Numbered from the stretch's first letter, positions 27,670-37,979 are shown. The stretch: DNA of 64,000 nt from Aeromonas rivipollensis (GCF_037811135.1 NZ_CP149130.1:142001-206000), one strand, 5' to 3'. The notes: generated by a model from the letters alone, not told the origin. Made by a program: numbers and translations.

Positions 27670-29076
27670 TCAGGCCGATGCCGCGATCCGCGCTGCGTCA
27701 TTGCCCTGGCCGAACCAGGCGAGCTGGTCGGCCAGGGTCACCACGGATCCCACCATGATGAGGGCCGGGCTCTCGACGCCGATGGCCAGCTCCGGCAACT
27801 GGTCCAGGGTGCCACGAATGACCCGCTGGCTCGGCTGGGTGCCGCGCTCGATCAGTGCCACCGGGGTGTCGCCCCCCTTGCCGTGGGCCAGCAGTTGCTC
27901 GCGGATGGTGGCGCAGCTTGATAGCCCCATGTAGAACACCAGGGTCTGCCGATCCCGGGCCAGCAGCGGCCAGTCGAGATCCCGGGCACCGCCCTTGCCG
28001 TGAGCGGTGACGAAGCGCACGCTCTGGGCGTGATCCCGGTGGGTCAGGGGAATGCCCGCGTAGGCGGCGCAGCCACTCGCCGCCGTGATCCCCGGCACCA
28101 CCTGAAAGCCCACGCCGCTGCCCACCAGCGTCTCCAGCTCCTCGCCGCCGCGACCGAAGATGAAGGGGTCGCCCCCCTTCAGCCGTACCACCCGCTGCCC
28201 CTTCTTCGCCTCGTCCAGCAACAGTTGGTTGATGCCCTCCTGGGGCACGCAGTGGTTGCCCGCCTGTTTGCCGACGAAGATGCGCCTGGCATCCCGTCGC
28301 ACCAGCGCCATCACCTCGTCCGAGACCAGCCTGTCATAGACCACCAGGTCCGCCTGCTGCATCTGGCGCAGGGCGTGCAGGGTGAGCAGGCCGGGATCGC
28401 CGGGGCCTGCCCCCACCAGCACCACCTCGCCAGCGCTCTGGCTTTCATCGGCAAACAGGCTGTCGGCCAGCTGGTGGGCAGAGGCGTGATCCCCCCGCGC
28501 CAGCGCCTGCCCGAGCCGGTCGGCTCCGAGCAGCCGTTCCCAGAACTGGCGTCGCTCTCCCATGCTGGCGAAACGGGCCTTGACCCGATCCCGCAGGCTG
28601 CCGGCGAAGGTCGCCACGGCGCCCAGATGCTGCGGCAGCAGGGCCTCGAGTTTTTCCCGCAGCAAACGGGCCAGCACCGGCGCCTTGCCACCGGAGGAGA
28701 TGGCGACCATCAGCGGCGAGCGGTCGATGATGGACGGCATGATGAAGCTGGAGCGTTTGGGGTCATCCACCACGTTCGCAAAGATCCTCGCCAGGTTCGC
28801 GCTCTGGTAGACCAGGGCGTTGACCTCGCGCCTGTCGGTGGCGGCCACCACCAGCCACTTGCCCGCCAGCTGAGCCGGCTCGAATTCGGTCGCCAGCCAC
28901 TCTATCTCACCGTCAGCGGCAAGGGTCGCCAGCTCGGGGTCGAGGGCGGGGGAGACCAGGGTCAGCCGGGCACCGGCATCCAGCAGCAGGCGCGCCTTGC
29001 GCGCCGCCACCTCACCGCCGCCAACCAGCAGCACGGGTTTGTTGTCGAGTCGGCAAAAGATGGGCAAGTAGTCCAT
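27670..29076 (-). CDS. cysG: Siroheme synthase CysG (trifunctional)
   Basis: A 468-residue fusion. The N-terminal half (about 1-150) is the precorrin-2 dehydrogenase/ferrochelatase with the NAD motif [14 protein letters not shown]. The C-terminal half (about 215-460) is the uroporphyrinogen III methyltransferase with [34 protein letters not shown] and [11 protein letters not shown]. It makes siroheme, the cofactor of NirB, so its place at the end of the nir operon fits. It follows nirC by 12 bases. Confidence 0.96.
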   Translation of the reverse strand: MDYLPIFCRLDNKPVLLVGGGEVAARKARLLLDAGARLTLVSPALDPELATLAADGEIEWLATEFEPAQLAGKWLVVAATDRREVNALVYQSANLARIFANVVDDPKRSSFIMPSIIDRSPLMVAISSGGKAPVLARLLREKLEALLPQHLGAVATFAGSLRDRVKARFASMGERRQFWERLLGADRLGQALARGDHASAHQLADSLFADESQSAGEVVLVGAGPGDPGLLTLHALRQMQQADLVVYDRLVSDEVMALVRRDARRIFVGKQAGNHCVPQEGINQLLLDEAKKGQRVVRLKGGDPFIFGRGGEELETLVGSGVGFQVVPGITAASGCAAYAGIPLTHRDHAQSVRFVTAHGKGGARDLDWPLLARDRQTLVFYMGLSSCATIREQLLAHGKGGDTPVALIERGTQPSQRVIRGTLDQLPELAIGVESPALIMVGSVVTLADQLAWFGQGNDAARIAASA

Positions 29077-29088
29077 GGGGCCTCCGGA

Positions 29089-29901
29089 TCAGGCGGTTTG
29101 GGTCTGGCTGGCAGTAGTGGTGGCGTCGCTCACGGCAACCGGTCGCTCCGCCTTGGGGGTGGCATACCAGTAGCCCAGACCCATGAAGAGGGCGCCGGAG
29201 ACGGTATTGCCGAGGGTCACCCACAGCAGGTTGTGGCCTATGCCGCCCAGGGTATAGGCGTCTGAGTGAGCACCGAACCAGGAGAGGGCGAACAGGGTCA
29301 TGTTGGCGACCGAGTGCTCGTAGCCGGAGGCGATGAAGGCCAGCAGGCACCACCAGATGGCGATGAACTTGGCCGCGCCCTCGGTGCGCAGCGCCATCCA
29401 GATGGCGAGGCAGACCAGCCAGTTACACAGCACGCCCTTCATGAACAGGGTCAGGGCCGGTGCCTGGGTCTTGGCCAGCGCCACCTTGTGGGCCAGGCTG
29501 CCCGCGTCCGGCAGCAGACTGCCGCCGTAGGAGTAGATCAGCGCCACCGCGATGGATCCGAGCAGGTTGCCGGCCCAGGTCTGGGGCAGGATGCGCAGCA
29601 GATCCCCCATGGCAATCTTGCCCGTCTTCACCCCGAAGGTGAGGAACATGGTGTGGCCGGTGAACAGCTCGGAGCCGGCGATGACAACCAGGGTCAGGGC
29701 TATGCCGAAGGTGGCCCCCATCACCAGCGGACGCACGCTGGGATCAACCAGGTTGCCCAGGGTGAAGATAAGGATGATGCCCAGGCCCACATAGGCCCCT
29801 GCCATGGCGGAGCTGAGCCAGAAGCCGAGCTTGTCATCCCGCTCGAAGCGGTTGATGCGGGCCGCGTTGGCGGCGCACTTGTTGATGCTGTCGGTATACA
29901 T
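29089..29901 (-). CDS. nirC: Nitrite transporter NirC (FNT family)
   Basis: A 270-residue formate/nitrite transporter protein with six transmembrane helices and the FNT blocks AGAYVGLGIILIFTLG, GSELFTGHTMFL and ALSGYEHSVANM-like ASGYEHSVANMTLF. It moves nitrite across the inner membrane. Here it lies between nirD and cysG in the nitrite reduction operon, as in E. coli. Confidence 0.95.
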   Translation of the reverse strand: MYTDSINKCAANAARINRFERDDKLGFWLSSAMAGAYVGLGIILIFTLGNLVDPSVRPLVMGATFGIALTLVVIAGSELFTGHTMFLTFGVKTGKIAMGDLLRILPQTWAGNLLGSIAVALIYSYGGSLLPDAGSLAHKVALAKTQAPALTLFMKGVLCNWLVCLAIWMALRTEGAAKFIAIWWCLLAFIASGYEHSVANMTLFALSWFGAHSDAYTLGGIGHNLLWVTLGNTVSGALFMGLGYWYATPKAERPVAVSDATTTASQTQTA

Positions 29902-29952
29902 GTTGATTCTCTTTAGAGGGGCCGCCCGCAGGCAGCCCTGATATTCATGGTG

Positions 29953-30270
29953 TTAGACGGCGACCCAGACCTGCTGGTCGCGCACTTCGACTGGGTAGCT
30001 CTGCACGGACATGGCTGCGTTTTCGAGGCAGTGGCCGTCGCTCAGGCGAAAGTGCTGCTTCTTGAGGGGGCTGGCGACCCAGAGCTCACCCTCGTGTTCA
30101 CCGACTATGCCGCGCGACAACACGTTGGCGGCGAAGAAGGGGTCCCGGTTGTCGATGGCGAACACCTCGGCCGCGTCGCTCGGGCGGAACAGCGCTATCT
30201 GACGACCCTCGATCAGGGCGCAGACGCCGGTGCCTGGGAATATGTCATTGAGTTGGCATGCGAGTTTCAT
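29953..30270 (-). CDS. nirD: Nitrite reductase small subunit NirD
   Basis: A 105-residue Rieske-fold protein that, in the NirD family, lacks the Cys/His pairs needed for an iron-sulfur cluster. Blocks ALIEGRQIALFRP and VFAIDNRDPFFAANVLSRGIVGEHEGELWVASPLKKQHF match E. coli NirD (108). It partners NirB. Its ATG at 30270 overlaps the nirB stop by one base (TGATG), so translation is coupled. Confidence 0.95.
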   Translation of the reverse strand: MKLACQLNDIFPGTGVCALIEGRQIALFRPSDAAEVFAIDNRDPFFAANVLSRGIVGEHEGELWVASPLKKQHFRLSDGHCLENAAMSVQSYPVEVRDQQVWVAV

Positions 30271-32816
30271 CACTTTGCCTCCATGTCGATCTGGTAGACG
30301 GGAATGCGCTCGGCCGGGGTGGCAGGTCTGTGCTGGTCGCGCTCGGTGACGAACTGCACGTCCGGGTCGCGCTTGTCGCTGTTGATGAAGTGGCTGAAGC
30401 GCTTGAGCGCTTCCTCTTCGTTGAGGGTGCGCGACCATTCGCACTCGTAGCTGTCGATCAGGGTCTGGATATCGCGCTCCAGGGTGTCGGCCAATCCCAG
30501 CTTGTCGTCGACTATCACTTCGCGCAGGTAGTCGACTCCGCCCTCCAGGTTGCCGAGCCAGACCGAGGTGCGCTGCAGTTTGTCGGCGCTGGTGACGTAG
30601 AACATCATAAAGCGGTCGATCAGCTTGATCAGGGTCTCGCGGTCGAGGTCGGAGGCCAGCAGGTCGGCGTGGCGCGGTTTCATGCCGCCGTTGCCGCCCA
30701 CATAGAGGTTCCAGCCCGCGTCGGTGGCGATGATGCCGACATCCTTACCTTGGGCTTCCGCACATTCACGGGTACAACCGGAGACGCCGAACTTCATCTT
30801 GTGGGGGGTGCGAATACCCTTGTAGCGATTCTCGAGGAAGACCCCGAGGCCGACGCTGTCCTGCACGCCAAAGCGGCACCAGGTGCTGCCGACGCAGGTC
30901 TTGGCCATGCGCAGCGCCTTGGCGTAGGCCTGACCGGTCTCGAAACCGGCCGCCAGCAGTTTGCGCCAGATGGCGGGCAGATCATCCTTCTGGGCTCCGA
31001 ACAGGCCGATGCGCTGGGCGCCGGTGATCTTGGTGTAGAGCTTGTAGTCGCGGGCCACTTCGGCCACCGCCAGCAGCCCTTCCGGGGTCACTTCACCGCC
31101 GGCCATGCGCGGTATGACGGAGTAGCTGCCGTCCTTTTGCATGTTGCCGAGGAAGATGTCGTTGGTGTCCTGCAGCTGGGTGTTGAGCGGGCTCAGCACA
31201 TAGTCGTTCCAGCAGGAGGCGAGGATGGAGCCGACGGTGGGCTTGCACACCTCGCAGCCATGGCCGTGGCCGTGCTTGGCCAGCAGCTCGTCGAAGCTCT
31301 TGATCCCCTCCACCTTGACCAGGTGGAACAGCTCCTGGCGGGAATGGGGGAAGTGGCCGCAGAGGTGGTTGTTGACCTCGATGCCCTGCTTCACCAGCTC
31401 GGCGTTGAGCACCTGGCTGATGAGCGGCACGCAGCCGCCACAGCCGGTACCGGCCTTGGTGTGCTGCTTGATGGCGGCCAGCGTGGTGTGACCCTCGGCC
31501 ACCGCCTTGGCGATGTCGCCCTTGGAGACATCGAAGCAGGAGCAGATCTGGGCGCTCTCCGGCAGGGCATCCACCCCCAGGGTCGGTTTGGCACCGGCGT
31601 AGGCGGGCAGGATCAGGGTGTCCGGGTGGCTCGGCAGCGGCAGGGCGTTGAGCATCATCTGCTGCAGGTTGCCGTAGTCGTCCACGTCACCCACCAGCAC
31701 GGCGCCGAGCAATCGGCTGTTGTCCTCGCTCACCACTATCTTCTTGTAGACGCCAGCCTGATCGTCCTGGAACACATAGCTGTGGCTGCCCGGGGTGCGG
31801 CCATGGGCATCACCGATGGAGCCGACGGAGACGCCGAGCAGTTTCAGCTTGGCGCTCATGTCCGCCCCTTCGAAGCGGCTGTCGCCGCCGAGCAGATGGT
31901 CGACGGTGATCTGGGCCATCTTGTAGCCCGGCGCCACCAGCCCGAAGAAGCGGCCCTGCCAGGCTGCGCACTCGCCGATGGCGTAGATGTCGGGATCGGA
32001 GGTGAGGCAGTGATCGTCGATCAGCACGCCGCCACGGTCGGCAATGGCAAGTTCACAGTAACGGCCCAGGGTATCCTGCGGGCGGATGCCGGTGGAGAAG
32101 ACCACCACGTCTACTTCCAGCTGGCTGCCGTCGGCAAAGGCGAGGCGGTGCTGGGCGTCGCGGCCGCCGTGCATCAGGATCTCGCTGGTGCTCTTGCTGG
32201 TGTGCACCTGCACGCCCATGGATTCGATTTTGCGGCGCAGCAGCTGGCCGCCCTGGCCGTCGAGCTGCTCGGCCATTAGCACCGGAGCAAACTCCACCAC
32301 GTGGGTCTCGAGACCCAGCGCCTTGAGGGCGCCGGCGGCTTCGAGGCCGAGCAGGCCACCCCCGATCACCACCCCGCTCTTGCCGCTCCTGGCGGCGCTG
32401 CGGATGGCCTTCAGATCCTCGATGGTGCGGTAGACGAAGCACTCGTGGTGCTGACTGCCCTGGATGGGCGGCACCCAGGGGTAGGAACCGGTGGCCAGCA
32501 CCAGCTTGTCATAGCCGACCACAGTGCCCTTGTTGGAGTGCACTTCGAGGGCTGCCCTGTCGATTTTTTTCACCGCTTCGCCGAGCAGCAGGCGGATGCC
32601 GTGCTTGTCGTAGAAACCAGGTTTGACGAGGGAGAGATCTTCGCTGGTGTGATGGGAGAAGTAGGAGGAGAGATGGACGCGATCGTAGGCGGGACGGGGT
32701 TCTGCACCGAAGACGGTGATCTCGAACCGGTCCGGATCGGATCGCTCGATCAACTCTTCGATGAAGCGGTGCCCCACCATGCCGTTGCCCACAACGACCA
32801 GTCTGACTTTGCTCAT
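30270..32816 (-). CDS. nirB: NADH-dependent nitrite reductase large subunit NirB
   Basis: An 848-residue protein (E. coli 847). It has an N-terminal FAD/NAD(P)H oxidoreductase (VVVGNGMVGHRF, VVIGGGLLGLEAAGAL), a central BFD-like [2Fe-2S] domain with paired cysteines (SAQICSCFDVSKGD, GTGCGGCVPL), and a C-terminal siroheme/[4Fe-4S] sulfite-nitrite reductase part (VGSTWCRFG, TRECAEAQGKD). It reduces nitrite to ammonia in the cytoplasm with NADH. I start it at the ATG 32816 (MSKVRLVVVG). It heads the nirBDC-cysG operon. Confidence 0.97.
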   Translation of the reverse strand: MSKVRLVVVGNGMVGHRFIEELIERSDPDRFEITVFGAEPRPAYDRVHLSSYFSHHTSEDLSLVKPGFYDKHGIRLLLGEAVKKIDRAALEVHSNKGTVVGYDKLVLATGSYPWVPPIQGSQHHECFVYRTIEDLKAIRSAARSGKSGVVIGGGLLGLEAAGALKALGLETHVVEFAPVLMAEQLDGQGGQLLRRKIESMGVQVHTSKSTSEILMHGGRDAQHRLAFADGSQLEVDVVVFSTGIRPQDTLGRYCELAIADRGGVLIDDHCLTSDPDIYAIGECAAWQGRFFGLVAPGYKMAQITVDHLLGGDSRFEGADMSAKLKLLGVSVGSIGDAHGRTPGSHSYVFQDDQAGVYKKIVVSEDNSRLLGAVLVGDVDDYGNLQQMMLNALPLPSHPDTLILPAYAGAKPTLGVDALPESAQICSCFDVSKGDIAKAVAEGHTTLAAIKQHTKAGTGCGGCVPLISQVLNAELVKQGIEVNNHLCGHFPHSRQELFHLVKVEGIKSFDELLAKHGHGHGCEVCKPTVGSILASCWNDYVLSPLNTQLQDTNDIFLGNMQKDGSYSVIPRMAGGEVTPEGLLAVAEVARDYKLYTKITGAQRIGLFGAQKDDLPAIWRKLLAAGFETGQAYAKALRMAKTCVGSTWCRFGVQDSVGLGVFLENRYKGIRTPHKMKFGVSGCTRECAEAQGKDVGIIATDAGWNLYVGGNGGMKPRHADLLASDLDRETLIKLIDRFMMFYVTSADKLQRTSVWLGNLEGGVDYLREVIVDDKLGLADTLERDIQTLIDSYECEWSRTLNEEEALKRFSHFINSDKRDPDVQFVTERDQHRPATPAERIPVYQIDMEAK

Positions 32817-32858
32817 AGTTGCCTCAAGTTTGGAGTAATAAAACATCATTCTGAGGCT

Positions 32859-32929
32859 AGGCTACCCAGTCGGCGGGGGCGGTCGATTGATGCAAATCAA
32901 GTGTCTATTTATATATCTCCTCAGGGGTA
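32859..32929 (-). promoter_or_regulatory. nirB promoter with FNR box and NarL/NarP site
   Basis: A perfect FNR box TTGATGCAAATCAA (32887-32900) is centred 41.5 bases upstream of a putative start at 32852, with a -10 TAGCCT at 32859-32864 (- strand). A NarL/NarP 7-2-7 site reads TACCCCT-GA-GGAGATA on the - strand (32914-32929), centred at -69.5. Both spacings equal those of the E. coli nirB promoter, so anaerobic, nitrate/nitrite-dependent control is expected. Confidence 0.88.
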
Positions 32930-33060
32930 ATTCGAGGAAATTCAAATTTATACATAAATAGGTATACCAGTTGACGGTTTCCGTGCCCGGCGCGGCCGCT
33001 GGCCCCGGTCGAGTTCCGGCATGGGGGGCAAGAGGCCGACCCCTGGCAGGGGCCGGGTCA

Positions 33061-34149
33061 TCAGGCGATATGGCGGCGGAACATGGCCAGCGCCAGGGAG
33101 AGGGTGACGCCGGCGATGGCGAGCAGGGGCCAGAGCAGGGGCCAGGCCGCCGACCAGCCGAGATCCTTGAGGAAGACCCCCTTGAGCAGCAGGATGAAAT
33201 GGCTGAGGGGGTCGATGACCGCCAGCCACTGGAACAACAGCGGCATGTTCTCGATGGGGGAGACATAGCCGGAGAGGATCACCGCCGGCACCATGAAGGA
33301 GAAGACCCCGAGAAACGCCTGCTGCTGGGTCGAACAGAGGGACGAGACGAAGAGCCCTATCCCCGCCAGCGCCAGGCCGTAGCAGACCATGCCCGCCATC
33401 AGCAGCGTGGTGCTGCCGCCAAACGGCACCTGATAGAGGAAGCGGGCCGCCAGCGCGACTATGGTGCCCTGGCCCACCGCCACCAGAATGCCGGGTACCG
33501 CTTTGCCCGCCATGATCCAGACCGCGGTGAGGGGGGAGACCAGCAACTGGTCGAAGGTGCCCTCTTCCCGCTCCCGCGCCACCGACAGGGCGGTGACGAT
33601 GAGGCAGCCTATGGTGGTGATGATGGCCACCAGGGAGGGCAGTATGTGCCAGCTGAACTCTATGTTGGGGTTGTAGAGGTGGCGCACCGTGAGCGTAGGC
33701 AGCCCCTTGCCCTCGCTCTGCCAGCGGGCGATCACCTGATTGATGTAGCCTGCCGCCACCTGCCCCCCGTTGGAGCGGCGCCCGTCGATGATGAGCTGCA
33801 GTTTGGCCTGTTCGCCCCTGGCCAGGCGGCGGGAGAAATCCTGCGGGATGATGAGACCGATCAGGGCCTGCTGCCCGGTGATGGCATCTGTCATCCCAGC
33901 CTCGCCCGCCACCGGCATCACAGTGGTGAAGGCGGGCATGTGGGTGAGGCGTTCGATGAGCTCCCGGCTCTGCGCCCCCCCATCCTGGTCGTAGATGGCC
34001 AGGGTGTTGCCGGTCACCTCCAGGGTGGCGGCGAAGGGGAAGAGGGCCGTTTGCAGCAGCACCGGCATGATGAGCAGGAAGCGTCCCTGGGTATTGCCCA
34101 TCAGGGCCTGCAACTCTTTTCGGATCAGCCACCAGAGTCGGATCAGCAT
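33061..34149 (-). CDS. ybhR: ABC-2 type efflux permease YbhR
   Basis: A 362-residue ABC-2 permease (E. coli YbhR 368). One N-terminal transmembrane helix is followed by a large periplasmic domain (about 45-165) and five clustered helices (GCLIVTALSVAREREEGTFDQLLVSP at the cytoplasmic elbow). With YbhS it forms the membrane part of the YbhFSR multidrug/cation exporter. It starts just after the ybhS stop. Confidence 0.9.
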   Translation of the reverse strand: MLIRLWWLIRKELQALMGNTQGRFLLIMPVLLQTALFPFAATLEVTGNTLAIYDQDGGAQSRELIERLTHMPAFTTVMPVAGEAGMTDAITGQQALIGLIIPQDFSRRLARGEQAKLQLIIDGRRSNGGQVAAGYINQVIARWQSEGKGLPTLTVRHLYNPNIEFSWHILPSLVAIITTIGCLIVTALSVAREREEGTFDQLLVSPLTAVWIMAGKAVPGILVAVGQGTIVALAARFLYQVPFGGSTTLLMAGMVCYGLALAGIGLFVSSLCSTQQQAFLGVFSFMVPAVILSGYVSPIENMPLLFQWLAVIDPLSHFILLLKGVFLKDLGWSAAWPLLWPLLAIAGVTLSLALAMFRRHIA

Positions 34150-34153
34150 GGGG

Positions 34154-35263
34154 TCACTCCAGGGTGCGCCGCGTCTTGCGGGCGGTGAGGGCCAGCCAGA
34201 AGGCGGCCAGCAGCAACAGGCAGACGCCGTTGACCAGCAGGATGGAAAGCACGTTGCCCGCCTGGTAGAGGGTCTGCAACGAGCTCGCGAAGTAGCGGGC
34301 CGGGATCAGGTGCGTGATGGCTCGCAGCAGCGGCGGCATGCTGGCGATTTCGAACACGAAACCCGAGAGCATCATGGCCGGCAGAAACGCCGCCGTCAGC
34401 GCGGCCTGGGCGGCGTTGAACTGGCTGCGCATCACTGTGGAGAGAAAGAGCCCGAGCCCGAGGGCGCTGCCGAGAAACAGGGTGGTGAGCATGAACAGGG
34501 AGATCAGCGAGCCGCGCCAGGGCACCCCCATCACCGCCACCGAGAAGAGCAGGCAGATGAGCATGGCGGCGATGCCGAGTCCGTAGTAGGGCAACAGCTT
34601 GGAGAGCAGCAGCTCTGTCTTGGTCACCGGGGTGGCGAGCAGCGCCTCCATGGTGCCGCGCTCCCACTCCCGGGCCACCACCAGGGAGGTGAGCAGGGCG
34701 CCTATGATGGTCATCACCACGGCGATGGACCCGGGCACCAGGAAGTTGCGGCTCACCAGCGCCGGGTTGAACCAGGCGCGGCTCTCCACCGCCACCGGCA
34801 GGGAGACTCCCTCCCTGGCGAGCCATCCCTGCCAGATCCCCTGCACGTAGTTGGTGACGAAGTTTGCCGTGTTGGGTTCGGAGCCGTCGGTGAGCAGCAA
34901 GACCCTGGGGGTGCTGCCGCCCTGGCCCGCCATGGCACGGGAGAACCCCTCGTCGATCACCAGCAGGCCGCGGATCTCGCCGCGCTCCAGGCTGCCGAGC
35001 AGCGCCTCCTTGCTCGAACCGTCCTGCACCTCAAGGGCGTTCGAGCCGCGCAGGGCCTGTTCGAGGCGGATGGCCGGTGCGCCGCCGTCGGTGCGCCAGA
35101 TGCCGAGTCGCAGGTGGTCCACGTCCAGGTTGATGGCGTAGCCCATCACCACCAGCAGCACCACAGGCATGATGAAGGCGATGAGGATGCTGCTGGGGTC
35201 GCGCACTATTTGCAGGGACTCCTTGTGGCACAGGGCCAGCAAACGGCGGCGGTTGATGCTCAT
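34154..35263 (-). CDS. ybhS: ABC-2 type efflux permease YbhS
   Basis: A 369-residue ABC-2 permease (E. coli YbhS 377), homologous to YbhR in layout: N-terminal helix near ILIAFIMPVVLLVVMGYAI, periplasmic domain, then a helix bundle (TSLVVAREWERGTMEALLATPVT). Its ATG at 35263 overlaps the ybhF stop as ATGA. The open frame continues upstream through ybhF, but the homologous start [15 protein letters not shown] fixes this position. Confidence 0.92.
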   Translation of the reverse strand: MSINRRRLLALCHKESLQIVRDPSSILIAFIMPVVLLVVMGYAINLDVDHLRLGIWRTDGGAPAIRLEQALRGSNALEVQDGSSKEALLGSLERGEIRGLLVIDEGFSRAMAGQGGSTPRVLLLTDGSEPNTANFVTNYVQGIWQGWLAREGVSLPVAVESRAWFNPALVSRNFLVPGSIAVVMTIIGALLTSLVVAREWERGTMEALLATPVTKTELLLSKLLPYYGLGIAAMLICLLFSVAVMGVPWRGSLISLFMLTTLFLGSALGLGLFLSTVMRSQFNAAQAALTAAFLPAMMLSGFVFEIASMPPLLRAITHLIPARYFASSLQTLYQAGNVLSILLVNGVCLLLLAAFWLALTARKTRRTLE

Positions 35264-37014
35264 GCTTCCTCCTCGCTGGCCTGCTCGACCAGGGTGATGA
35301 AGGCCTCTTCCATCGTTGGTAATGAAGAGGTTGGTAAGGAGAGGGTGACCCCCCCGGCGGCACTGGCCTTGAGTTCGTCCGGGGTGCCGAGCGCCAGCAG
35401 GCGACCGCGGTAGATGAGGGCGATGCGGTCGCAGTACTCCGCCTCGTCCATGAAGTGGGTGGTGACCAGCACTGTGACCCCGTGATCGGCCAGGGCGTTG
35501 ATGTGGGACCAGAACTCCCGCCGGGTCACAGGATCGACCCCTGAGGTAGGCTCGTCGAGGAACAGCAGCGGCGGCTCGTGGAGCAGGGCGCAGGCGAGGG
35601 AGAGGCGCTGGCGCAGGCCAAGGGGCAGGGATTCCGTCTGCTGGTCGAGCCAGGAGCCGAGGGTGAACGCCTTCACCATGGCGTCGATGCGCGTCTGCTG
35701 CTGGCGACCGAACAGGCCGTAGATACCGGCGAAGAACGACAGGTTCTGGGCCACGGTGAGCTGCTTGTAGAGGGAGAACTTCTGGGCCATGTAGCCGAGG
35801 TGCTGACGCGCCGCCGAGGGGCTGCGGGCCAGATCGATGCCGGTCACCAGTGCCTGCCCGCTGCTTGGGCGCAGCAGGCCGCACTCCATCTTGAAGGTGG
35901 TGGACTTGCCCGCGCCGTTGGGGCCGAGCAAGCCGAAGATCTCCCCCCGGCGCACCGCGAAGCTGACGTCGTCGGTGGCGGTGAAATCGCCAAAACGCTT
36001 GGTGAGGCTGCGCGCCTCGATCACCGCCTCCGGTGATACCCCCTCGGGCAGGCTGGCCTCGCGCATCAGCTGCGCCAGGCTGGATTCCCCACCCGGGCCG
36101 CCCCCCAGCAGATCGATAAAGGCATCTTCGAGCCGCGCAGGGGTCGGTACGAAGCCACCCTCCGAGAGGCTGAGCTCCGCCAGGGGAGGCGGCATCTGGT
36201 CCGGGTGCAGCAGCAGGCGCACCCGCTCCCCCGCCACAGTGCCGTCCATCACCGCGGGGTGAGCCAGCGCCCGACGCAGCAGGGCGCGCCGCTCACGGCC
36301 GTCCAGTTCTCCGGCTTCCAGCAGCCAGCAGCGGCTCGCCATGGCGCCCATGAGATCCGCCGGGGTGCCGCTGGTGCGCAGCTCGCCGTCCGCCATCAGC
36401 AGCACGTGGTCGCACAGCTCAGCCTCATCGAGGTAGGCGGTGCTCCAGAGCACCGTCATGCCTCCCTGGGCCAGCTCGCGCACCATCTTCCAGAGGGCGC
36501 GGCGGGAGATGGGATCGACCCCGACCCCGGGCTCGTCGAGCAGCAGCACGTCCGGGGTGCCGAGCAGGGCGCAGGCCAGCCCCAGCTTCTGCTTCATCCC
36601 CCCCGACAGCTTGCCCGCCGGCCGTGCGGTGAAGCGGGCGAGATCGGTGAAGGCGAGCAGGCGCGCAAAGGTGGGGCTGCGCTCTGGCTCCAGCACCCCG
36701 CGCAAGTCAGCATAGAGGATGAGGTTCTCCTGCACGCTGAGATCCTCGTAGAGCCCGAACTGCTGGGGCATGTAGCCCAGCCGCTGACGCAGGGCATCCC
36801 CCTCGCGCACCGGATCCAGCCCCAGCACCCGGATTTCCCCGGCCTCCGGTACCAGCAGACCGGCCAGCAGGCGCAGCAGTGTGCTCTTGCCCGCTCCGTC
36901 CGGCCCTACCAGGCCCGTGATGCCGCCGGTCGGAATGGTGGCTGAGATGGCGTTGAGGGCCACCCGTTCGCCGAAGCGCTTGGTGAGCCCGGCGAGCTGG
37001 ATGGCGGCGTTCAT
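35260..37014 (-). CDS. ybhF: Tandem-ATPase ABC protein YbhF
   Basis: A 584-residue fusion of two ABC ATPase domains (E. coli YbhF 578). Domain 1 has Walker A GPDGAGKS at 37-44, signature LSGGM at 136-140 and Walker B LLLLDEP, but its switch position reads STAYLDEAE without histidine. Domain 2 has Walker A GPNGAGKS at 364-371, Walker B LLFLDEP and the switch His520, but a degenerate signature LPLGL at about 463-467. The two halves are therefore complementary: one composite site looks competent and one degenerate. It powers YbhSR. Confidence 0.94.
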   Translation of the reverse strand: MNAAIQLAGLTKRFGERVALNAISATIPTGGITGLVGPDGAGKSTLLRLLAGLLVPEAGEIRVLGLDPVREGDALRQRLGYMPQQFGLYEDLSVQENLILYADLRGVLEPERSPTFARLLAFTDLARFTARPAGKLSGGMKQKLGLACALLGTPDVLLLDEPGVGVDPISRRALWKMVRELAQGGMTVLWSTAYLDEAELCDHVLLMADGELRTSGTPADLMGAMASRCWLLEAGELDGRERRALLRRALAHPAVMDGTVAGERVRLLLHPDQMPPPLAELSLSEGGFVPTPARLEDAFIDLLGGGPGGESSLAQLMREASLPEGVSPEAVIEARSLTKRFGDFTATDDVSFAVRRGEIFGLLGPNGAGKSTTFKMECGLLRPSSGQALVTGIDLARSPSAARQHLGYMAQKFSLYKQLTVAQNLSFFAGIYGLFGRQQQTRIDAMVKAFTLGSWLDQQTESLPLGLRQRLSLACALLHEPPLLFLDEPTSGVDPVTRREFWSHINALADHGVTVLVTTHFMDEAEYCDRIALIYRGRLLALGTPDELKASAAGGVTLSLPTSSLPTMEEAFITLVEQASEEEA

Positions 37015-37979
37015 GGCTGCAGCCTGACGGTGACCGGCATCCCCTGGCGCAGGGCGGAGTCAGGATCCTGCACCACTATGCGCAGCCGGTAGACCAGGTG
37101 AGTGCGAAGATCCGGCGTCTCCACGGATTTGGGGGTGAACTCGGCGGTGGGGGAGACAAAGCCCACCACCCCCTGATAGGGCTTGTCCGGCCTGGAGTCA
37201 GTGGTCAGGGTCACCCTGGCACCGCTCGGGAAGTGGCCGAGCCAGGGCTCCTCCACATAGGCACGCACCCAGACCGGCGCTGTCAGCGAGAGGTTGAAGG
37301 CGGTAGCCCCCGGCTGCACCATGCTGCCGGTCTCGATGGCGCGGGTGAGGAGGATGCCGTCGCTCGGGGCTGTCAGCACGGCGTCGGCGAGCGCCAGTTC
37401 GGCGCTGGCCAGCGCCGCCTTGGCCCCTTGCAGCTGGGCATCGGACTGGGCTATCTCCTCCGGACGGTAGCCGGTCTCGAGCTGGCCGAGCTGCTCGCGG
37501 GCGGAGCGCACCTGGGCCTGGGTCTGATCCCGCTGGGAGCGGGCGCTGTCGAGCTGGCCACGGGAGATGGCGCCGGTCGCCGCCAGCGCACTCTGGCGAC
37601 GCCACTGCTGCTCTGCCTCGAGGGCGGCCGCCTCGGCGGCGGCCAGCTCGGCCCGAGCCCTGTCAGTCTCTTCCCTGCGATACCCCTTGTGCATCAAGGC
37701 GTTGGCCGCTTCGATCGCGGCCAGATTGGCGCGGGCGCTGTCGCGCTGGTGGGCAAGGGGCACGGGATCGAGACGGGCCAGCGGCTGACCCGCCTTGATG
37801 GCGTCCCCCTCATCGACCAGCACCTCGCTGACCCTGCCGCCGACCCTGAATGCCAGATTCACATCGCGGATGTCGACGTTGCCGTAGAGGATGGAGCCGT
37901 CGGCCGGGCGGCCCTGCCACCAGAGGTAGCCACTGAGCAGGGTCAGCAGCACGGCCAGGATGGCGATGCGTTGTTTCAT
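37011..37979 (-). CDS. ybhG: Membrane fusion (HlyD-type) protein YbhG
   Basis: A 322-residue periplasmic adaptor. One N-terminal transmembrane anchor (IAILAVLLTLLSGYLWW) is followed by the biotinyl-lipoyl half (VGGRVSEVLVDEGDAIKAGQPLARLD), a long Ala/Glu/Arg-rich coiled coil (about 85-190), the second lipoyl half and a beta-barrel domain. It would link YbhFSR to an outer-membrane channel. The start is the ATG at 37979, overlapping cecR by four bases (ATGA). Confidence 0.92.
   Translation of the reverse strand: MKQRIAILAVLLTLLSGYLWWQGRPADGSILYGNVDIRDVNLAFRVGGRVSEVLVDEGDAIKAGQPLARLDPVPLAHQRDSARANLAAIEAANALMHKGYRREETDRARAELAAAEAAALEAEQQWRRQSALAATGAISRGQLDSARSQRDQTQAQVRSAREQLGQLETGYRPEEIAQSDAQLQGAKAALASAELALADAVLTAPSDGILLTRAIETGSMVQPGATAFNLSLTAPVWVRAYVEEPWLGHFPSGARVTLTTDSRPDKPYQGVVGFVSPTAEFTPKSVETPDLRTHLVYRLRIVVQDPDSALRQGMPVTVRLQP

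Noticed and set aside
30258-32279. Long + strand open frame opposite nirB
   Set aside because: Same reason: nirB is intact and conserved on the other strand.
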